DNA of 64,000 nt from Gammaproteobacteria bacterium (GTDB lineage: Bacteria > Pseudomonadota > Gammaproteobacteria > S012-40), in NCBI GenBank assembly GCA_029881255.1, contig JAOUMY010000009.1, forward strand, positions 124,001-188,000, given 5' to 3'. A program made the translations under genes and the position numbers. The notes under the pieces are model-generated. The model was given only the letters and a program-made list of their open reading frames with translations, was not told the DNA's origin and did no database searches. Each line of letters opens with the position of its first letter. Position 1 is the stretch's first letter. Below are positions 58,896 to 64,000 of this stretch, in pieces.

Positions 58896-61800
58896 CTACC
58901 CCGAATGACTCACCGCATTTTCATTTATATGCCTAACCAACTCCACTACCTTCTTACTCATATCCGGCCCAAACACCCCAACAACACCCTTATCGTTGAT
59001 ATTGGTGAATGGGGTATCAAACATCGCCTTAGGCTCCATCACGCCGTTCTGGACGAGGTATTCGACAACTTCGTTGAGAAAGGATATTTGATCAGGTTGT
59101 AGCGTTGCATCGGCTAGGAAGTCTGCAAACGCCTCCTTAGCGGCATTGCGGTCGAGGCCCACAACAGAGCGAACGAGAACACCCAAAGTTTTCCCTTCGT
59201 ATATTTTTTCGTACTCTTCTCTGGGAATTGGTCCAAGTTCGGAGAACAAGATGTCTTCGAGCGCTTTGATGTCGGTCTGCGTGACTGGCTGGTTATTTTT
59301 CAAGCGCCGAATCGTGATGTGATCCTGGTGCTCTCGAATATAACGCTGTACCCGAGAGCGATAGTCCACGAGGTTAGTATCGGGCCTGACGATATCGAAT
59401 TCTTCTCCTTCTTCCCCAATCTCATCCTCAAAATTGGTATACACATCCTCTTTGCCCTTCTGGGTATCGACGAACCGGATTAGATCACGCAAGCGGGTCC
59501 TGACATTCTCCAACATAGGCAGAGTGACGTTCATCCACCAGTCATCGGTCTGCAAGTCTAGAATCAACTCCATCTGCTTCGCGACACTCGGAATACTTGA
59601 TTTCTCTTCGAGATCGCTAGCAATCTCCCTGATCATCTTTTGATATTTAACCTGGGCACTGGCATTTCTCAATATCGCGAGTTGAAGGTTTAACACGAGC
59701 AAATCAAATCGACGCCGAAACTCGTCATCATCATCTTGTGACGGTAGACCGCTGATATCGTTGCTTAGGGCTGCGATATCGTCATCACTCAAAGTTTGCC
59801 AACTATCCCGCTTAGAATATTTCTCTACCTCGCGTCTTTGCTTGCGAACGATGAAATTATCCAGATTCATCGAATCGACGACCGTGTGCAAATCATCCTT
59901 TAGCTGATCAATGAGCCCCTTCAAGCCTTCGTCATCAGGTTTACCGTGCTCAAGAGACACAGCCAGCTCCAATCGTCGTTTGAAGACCTGCTGTTTAATC
60001 GACTCCTGTACGGGCGAGTCGTAGCCATCGGGATTAGCATCGAAGAAATTCAGGTTCTGGCAGTAGTCGAATATAACGAACTCTTTCTTATCAAGCCCCG
60101 GCCCAAACAGTTCCGGGCAAAGGCGCGTCCCCCTGCCGATCATCTGCCAGAACTTTGTCTTGGAACGCACCAGTTTGAAGAACACCAGATTCACGACCTC
60201 CGGCACATCGATGCCGGTGTCCAGCATATCAACCGATACAGCGATCTGAGGCATCTTGTCCTTGATGCTGAACTGATCGATCAGGCTCTGGACATACTTG
60301 ACCGAGAAATCTATTTTCTGACAAAACTTGCCAGCGTAATGGGGGTAATTCTTGTCGAACTGCTCGACGATAAAATCGGCGTGTTTACTGTTCTTGGCAA
60401 AAATAATGGTCTTGCCTAGTTTGTCTCCCCCTTCAACCTTTCTACCCTTCGCCATCAAGTGTTCCAGAACCTTGTTCACCGTATCGATATTAAAGAGCCA
60501 CTTGTTGAGCGCGGCTGGTTCGATAGCTTGTTTTAGCTGCCCGGTATTCTCGTCGTAGAACTGCTCCTGCAATTCGTACTCTTCCTGCTCTTCTGGGCTA
60601 AGCTCATTGTATTTGATACCTTCGCGTTGAAACTTTAGCGGAACCGATATCGCCCTTGGAGGAACCAGAAAGCCATCCTTCACCGCTTGATCCAGCTCAT
60701 AGGCAAACGTTGGTTGATGATCGTCCAACTCAAACAGACGGTAAGTATTGCGGTCCACTTCCCCTCGAGGCGTAGCTGTCAGACCCAGTAACAACGAATC
60801 GAAATAGTCGAAAATGGCTCCAAATTTTTGGTAAACGGACCGATGCGCTTCGTCGATGATGACTAGATCAAAATGTGCAACCGAATAGGTTTCTTTTAAA
60901 TCCTTCTTAGTCCCGTCGATCAGATTCAACATCGACGGGTAGGTGGAGAAGACAATACGCGCCGCCTCGCGCTCCTCCTTTGTGGACTTCTCGATGAGAC
61001 TAACAGTAGTAGAATGCGCTGCGAATTTTCCGAAGGCCTTTTTCGCCTGTCGTACTAGCGCTGTGCGGTCAGCCAGGAACAGTACTCTTCTCGCCCAACC
61101 TGCCCGTAATAGCATGTCAACTAGCGAGATGGCGAGACGGGTTTTACCGGTACCGGTGGCCATGACGATAAGACTTTTCCTCTTACGTTTGGCACCGAAC
61201 TCTTCCATCACTCGCGCAGCGGCCTCAATCTGGTAATGCCGCCCAGTGATCTCTGTCTTGGGTTTTATCAAAGTCAGGTCTTGCCTACTCTCGCGTTGAT
61301 TTATACGCCACTGGAGTTCGTCACGAGTAGCAAAGCCATGTACCTCTCTTGGCGGATAAAAGGAATCGTCCCACAATTGAGTCTTGTAGCCGTTCGTATA
61401 GTAAATGATTGGGCGTTGACCGAAATGCTTTTCTAAACAGTCCGCATAAAGTTCAGCCTGCCGTTTGCCCTCTTTTTCGCTTACTCGGGTACGTTTTGCT
61501 TCTACCAAGCCCAAAGGCTTACCATCCTGCCCCCAAAGCACGTAGTCGACATACCCGGTACCGGTAAAGGTACCCTTTGCGTCAGGCATGCAATTGGTAA
61601 CTTCGAACTCCTCGGTATCATCCGCCTTTGGGTCCCAGCCAGCTTCACGCAGCATCACATCGATAATCAGCTCACGGGTCTGGGCCTCGGTGTATTCGTC
61701 ACTGCCGATTGTTTTTTCGTTTTCTTCCTTAACCTGCTGTAACAAGGCTAGTTGTTCTTGCAGTTCTTTGAGCTTGGCCTCTGACTGTTTAAGCTTTTTC

Positions 61801-62327
61801 TGTGCTAGATCGTGGGCCCGGTCTTTCGCGTCCAGGTCCTGCTGAAGTCTTTCCAACTGTTGCTTGTTGAGCTGAGGCACGTCCGGTTCGGACTTTGGCA
61901 ACCATTCGACCTTGAACGTATCAGGTGCCGCTCCACCACGCGTATAGACTCGAGCAAGCCATCCGAGGAAACTGTGTAAGGAAGTAGCCGCCTTGAGACT
62001 TTCCTCCGTAGAGATCTTCTGATCACCGTGTACCGCCACATTCCCAAGGCGGTGGATAAACTTGATATCGTGGAAAAGACCTTTGCGGATATTGGTTGCA
62101 AAGGTCGGCTCATGAATCATAGCCGCCAGGCTTTTTTCGTACGGGGCTTTTAAGGCAGTATCATTGGCGAAAAGCCATTTGAGGGAGCGCTCAAGCGTGC
62201 GTCGCGCAAAAATCGCGGCGGCGCGGGGATCACGCAGGGCATACGCTTCCACCTGCCCCGCATCATCCAGCAGGAAGGCCCAGTGTTCGGCCAGAAAACC
62301 AAAATTGCTTTTTTCTTTTTCTTCCAA
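58896..62327 (-). CDS. hsdR: Type I restriction enzyme HsdR subunit (DEAD/DEAH motor-nuclease)
   Basis: Motor and nuclease subunit of a type I restriction-modification enzyme, 1143 residues. Order: N-terminal DUF4145-like domain (about 10-130), coiled coil (about 150-210), PD-(D/E)xK nuclease with Asp261 and Glu276-Ala-Lys278 (LVEAKRT), then helicase motifs: Walker A MATGTGKTR (389-397), IIDEAH, GLTATPRG and QMIGRGTRL. The EcoEI-type C-terminal domain closes it. Translation begins at a TTG (62327) preceded by AAAGGA. All catalytic motifs are intact. hsdM and hsdS are not complete in the window and should lie to the right. Confidence 0.92.
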   Translation of the reverse strand: MEEKEKSNFGFLAEHWAFLLDDAGQVEAYALRDPRAAAIFARRTLERSLKWLFANDTALKAPYEKSLAAMIHEPTFATNIRKGLFHDIKFIHRLGNVAVHGDQKISTEESLKAATSLHSFLGWLARVYTRGGAAPDTFKVEWLPKSEPDVPQLNKQQLERLQQDLDAKDRAHDLAQKKLKQSEAKLKELQEQLALLQQVKEENEKTIGSDEYTEAQTRELIIDVMLREAGWDPKADDTEEFEVTNCMPDAKGTFTGTGYVDYVLWGQDGKPLGLVEAKRTRVSEKEGKRQAELYADCLEKHFGQRPIIYYTNGYKTQLWDDSFYPPREVHGFATRDELQWRINQRESRQDLTLIKPKTEITGRHYQIEAAARVMEEFGAKRKRKSLIVMATGTGKTRLAISLVDMLLRAGWARRVLFLADRTALVRQAKKAFGKFAAHSTTVSLIEKSTKEEREAARIVFSTYPSMLNLIDGTKKDLKETYSVAHFDLVIIDEAHRSVYQKFGAIFDYFDSLLLGLTATPRGEVDRNTYRLFELDDHQPTFAYELDQAVKDGFLVPPRAISVPLKFQREGIKYNELSPEEQEEYELQEQFYDENTGQLKQAIEPAALNKWLFNIDTVNKVLEHLMAKGRKVEGGDKLGKTIIFAKNSKHADFIVEQFDKNYPHYAGKFCQKIDFSVKYVQSLIDQFSIKDKMPQIAVSVDMLDTGIDVPEVVNLVFFKLVRSKTKFWQMIGRGTRLCPELFGPGLDKKEFVIFDYCQNLNFFDANPDGYDSPVQESIKQQVFKRRLELAVSLEHGKPDDEGLKGLIDQLKDDLHTVVDSMNLDNFIVRKQRREVEKYSKRDSWQTLSDDDIAALSNDISGLPSQDDDDEFRRRFDLLVLNLQLAILRNASAQVKYQKMIREIASDLEEKSSIPSVAKQMELILDLQTDDWWMNVTLPMLENVRTRLRDLIRFVDTQKGKEDVYTNFEDEIGEEGEEFDIVRPDTNLVDYRSRVQRYIREHQDHITIRRLKNNQPVTQTDIKALEDILFSELGPIPREEYEKIYEGKTLGVLVRSVVGLDRNAAKEAFADFLADATLQPDQISFLNEVVEYLVQNGVMEPKAMFDTPFTNINDKGVVGVFGPDMSKKVVELVRHINENAVSHSG

Positions 62328-62367
62328 GCAATAATCCTTTGCGTTGCTCTTTTAACGAATAAGCCGA

Positions 62368-63519
62368 TTACCCATTCGTACCTTGATTTCTAAATATGAC
62401 GATATAGTCAACAAACCAAAATGTACGGTTACGCCGTTTCTCTGATAACTCCGCCAAAATGCCATGTTTAACGAAATCGTTGACCAACGCAGATGCGGTA
62501 TTAACGTTGACCCCGAGCATACCGGACACAATCTTTATATTAACCACGGGTGCCTGATAAAGGTATTGCATCAAGGTCTGTGCATTCTCCTGGCGGCGCG
62601 TGGAAAAACGTGGCAATACCTCCCGCTCCAGTCGCTCCTTCAAGGCAAGTATATCTTTGAATACCTGGATCGAGTTTGCCGCCGTTTCACGCACACCATA
62701 CAGAAAAAACACCAGCCACTCTTTCATCTTGTTGGCCTCGCGAACGGCCATGAGGCGATCAACATACTCTGTCTTATTACGCTCGAAATAATCCGACAAA
62801 TACAGAGCAGGTTTATGCAACAACCCAAAGCTAGCCATATAAAGAGCTATCATAAGGCGTCCTAAACGACCATTACCGTCTAAAAAAGGGTGTATCGTCT
62901 CGAACTGATAGTGCGCAACGGCGATCTTGATGAGATGTGGTACGTGTAGCTCGTCATTGTGTAGAAACTTTTCTAGGTCGCTCATCAAGTCTGTAACTTC
63001 ATCCTGATGTGGCGGTATAAAAACCGCGTTTTTCAGGCTAACCCCGATCCAGTTCTGACTGTTTCGAAACTCACCCGGCAGTTTGTGCTCCCCGCGCACA
63101 CCTTGCATCAAAACCCGATGCGTATCCTTCAACAGCCTGTTTGATAGGGGCAAGGTCCTGAGCTGATCGATGGCCGCATTGATCGCCTGAATGTAGTTCT
63201 GCACTTCTTGCCAGTCATCCCGCTTTTCCGGCTCGACATCCTGTTCGTCTAGTAGCGCCTCCTCCATATTGGTGCGCGTACCTTCGATGCGACTGGACTG
63301 GGTGGCTTCCTTGGTGATGTGCATGCGAATGAAAAAATCGACATCGGGCACCAATTGAGAAAAGGCATTTAGCTCGCCCAATACCCTGTCGGCATCGCTC
63401 AATAACTGGGCGACCTCCCCGTCGGCGATCTCCCAGGGGTGATTGATTGGCTCGGGCGAGAAGCTTTTGTATTCATATTGCTGCTTATAGCCACCCGCTT
63501 TGTATGCCTTAATATCCAT
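62368..63519 (-). CDS. Fic family protein with self-inhibitory helix and winged-helix tail
   Basis: A 383-residue Fic protein, predicted to transfer AMP from ATP to a target protein. The active-site loop is canonical: HPFLDGNGRLGR at 210-221, with catalytic His210. An N-terminal inhibitory motif SSRIEG at 75-80 (class II type) would block ATP until released. The flap NAVFIPP lies near 164-170. A C-terminal winged-helix-like segment (about 310-365) could bind DNA. It sits 40 bases before hsdR on the same strand. Fic genes are often found inside type I restriction loci; the target is unknown. Confidence 0.9.
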   Translation of the reverse strand: MDIKAYKAGGYKQQYEYKSFSPEPINHPWEIADGEVAQLLSDADRVLGELNAFSQLVPDVDFFIRMHITKEATQSSRIEGTRTNMEEALLDEQDVEPEKRDDWQEVQNYIQAINAAIDQLRTLPLSNRLLKDTHRVLMQGVRGEHKLPGEFRNSQNWIGVSLKNAVFIPPHQDEVTDLMSDLEKFLHNDELHVPHLIKIAVAHYQFETIHPFLDGNGRLGRLMIALYMASFGLLHKPALYLSDYFERNKTEYVDRLMAVREANKMKEWLVFFLYGVRETAANSIQVFKDILALKERLEREVLPRFSTRRQENAQTLMQYLYQAPVVNIKIVSGMLGVNVNTASALVNDFVKHGILAELSEKRRNRTFWFVDYIVIFRNQGTNG

Positions 63520-63670
63520 TTATGTCGAATTCTCCACTACTTTTCGATATAACTAAACCGATAGTTCGAAATGTAGACGACAAATAAGTGTTATGTCAAA
63601 TTCTTAGCCACTTTTTGACATAAGAGAATTCTTATGTCAAAAACCCCTGACACCCACCCGACATAACCCT
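63520..63670. promoter_or_regulatory. Repeated TTATGTC operator-like array upstream of fic
   Basis: The core TTATGTC(A/G)AA occurs at 63520, 63591 and 63632 on the plus strand and in reverse at 63612-63623 and 63660-63666. Two of these form a 12-bp inverted repeat (TTTTTGACATAA / TTATGTCAAAAA, 63612-63643) with an 8-base spacer. The first copy overlaps the fic ribosome site. A repressor binding here would cover the fic start; the winged-helix tail of Fic itself is one candidate. Confidence 0.6.
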
Positions 63671-63863
63671 ATGTATGAAAAAGCCTTTTGAATGGGCTCT
63701 TGTCGAACAGCCACTTGAGGGAACGCTCCAGGGTACGGCGGGCGAAGATGGCGGCTGCACGGGGATCACGCAGGGCATAGCTTTCCACCTGCCGGGCATC
63801 GTCCAGCAGGAAGGCCCAGTGTTCGGACAAGAATGAAAAATTGCTGTTATTGTTATCCGCCAT
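63669..63863 (-). pseudogene. Truncated 5' fragment of a second hsdR
   Basis: A 64-codon frame whose residues 7-53 match residues 7-53 of the intact HsdR at 43 of 47 positions (SNFSFLSEHWAFLLDDA and so on), then diverge and stop. At the DNA level I count about one difference in five or six bases over 112 aligned bases, mostly silent. It therefore comes from a different hsdR allele rather than a recent copy. The rest of this second hsdR has been replaced by fic. Confidence 0.85.
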
Positions 63864-63867
63864 CTGA

Positions 63868-63913
63868 CCGCCATGGATGGCGGAAATGCCGATTTTGCAG
63901 GAGCAAAAATCGG
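63868..63913. repeat. Two adjacent hairpins upstream of the hsdR fragment
   Basis: CCGCCAT/ATGGCGG (63868-63883) and CCGATTTTGC/GCAAAAATCGG with one bulged base (63889-63913). They lie between the end of the right-edge gene and the start of the hsdR fragment. The first abuts the fragment's start and could mask its ribosome site. The second could act as a weak terminator. Confidence 0.5.
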
Positions 63914-63967
63914 CCTCTCACCATTCCCTTATTTGTTGATCGAAGCCACATCCTTGTAACCATCCTC

Positions 63968-64000
63968 CTAAGCCGCCTTGGTTGATTTACTCAGTTCGCC
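63968..64000 (-). CDS. C-terminal end of a gene entering from the right edge (partial)
   Basis: On the minus strand one frame reads GELSKSTKAA and then meets TAG at 63968-63970. The same frame stays open afterwards as EDGYKDVASINK until TAA at 63929-63931. By position it should be the end of hsdS or hsdM, but 11 codons are too few to name it. A frameshift or an internal amber codon is possible. Confidence 0.35.
   Translation of the reverse strand, partial: GELSKSTKAA

Larger units (their letters stand above)
52797..64000. mobile_element. Integrated genomic island, left end and cargo (right end outside window)
   Basis: Conserved gene order stops before this point. The region begins with tRNA-like repeats, then a tyrosine integrase, then a minus-strand cargo of two unknown coupled genes, a large membrane protein, type I HsdR, Fic and an hsdR fragment. 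That is the usual make-up of a defence island. The right attachment site is not visible. Confidence 0.7.

Overview
The window is a chromosomal segment of a gammaproteobacterium that I cannot name further. The evidence is gene order: lolC-lolD-comEC-exbB-exbD-msbA, dapC-dapD-yffB-dapE, parE-parC, rpsF-priB-rpsR-rplI-dnaB-alr-radA and miaA-hfq-hflX-hflK-hflC-hisZ-purA all match the order found in that class. Several genes also point to motility and c-di-GMP signalling: a FliK-like/FlhB-like pair, a chemoreceptor, two PilZ proteins and a partner-switching phosphatase.

Layout. 1-7.2 kb (minus strand): outer-membrane lipid and lipoprotein export and a ComEC DNA-uptake channel. 7.3-10.9 kb (plus): the succinylase branch of diaminopimelate/lysine synthesis. 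10.9-15.2 kb (minus): a signalling block of chemoreceptor, STAS protein, receiver-PP2C-ATPase and receiver-histidine kinase. 15.5-18.1 kb (plus): FliK-like, FlhB-like and PadR-type genes. 18.1-20.4 kb: a repeat-containing lipoprotein and a predicted outer-membrane protein. 20.5-26.1 kb (minus): topoisomerase IV and TruD. 26.2-31.5 kb: a CRP-like regulator, a PDZ protein, MltB, DUF1178, an outer-membrane-like protein and PilZ. 31.5-41.6 kb (minus): RadA, Alr, DnaB, the S6-PriB-S18-L9 operon, RlmB and RNase R, with a tRNA-Leu(CAG) gene at the end. 41.7-51.6 kb (minus): a histidine kinase/response regulator pair, then PurA, HisZ, HflC, HflK, HflX, Hfq and MiaA.

From about 51.7 kb the conserved order breaks. 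After a small orphan protein, an orphan Xre/ParS-type antitoxin-like gene and a PilZ protein comes a repeat cluster: two 62-bp direct repeats, the second continuing into a perfect 36-bp-arm palindrome, each containing a tRNA-Ser-3'-end-like string. Next is a P4-type tyrosine integrase. This looks like the left end of an integrated island that runs off the right edge.

The island cargo is all on the minus strand: a truncated hsdR start, a Fic protein with a repeated operator-like motif at its start, a complete type I restriction HsdR, an unrecognised 1072-residue four-helix membrane protein, and a translationally coupled pair (a protein with a duplicated ribbon-helix-helix-like segment plus a 90-residue basic protein). 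The last three are the best candidates for an undescribed, probably defence-related, system. That assignment is inference from context.
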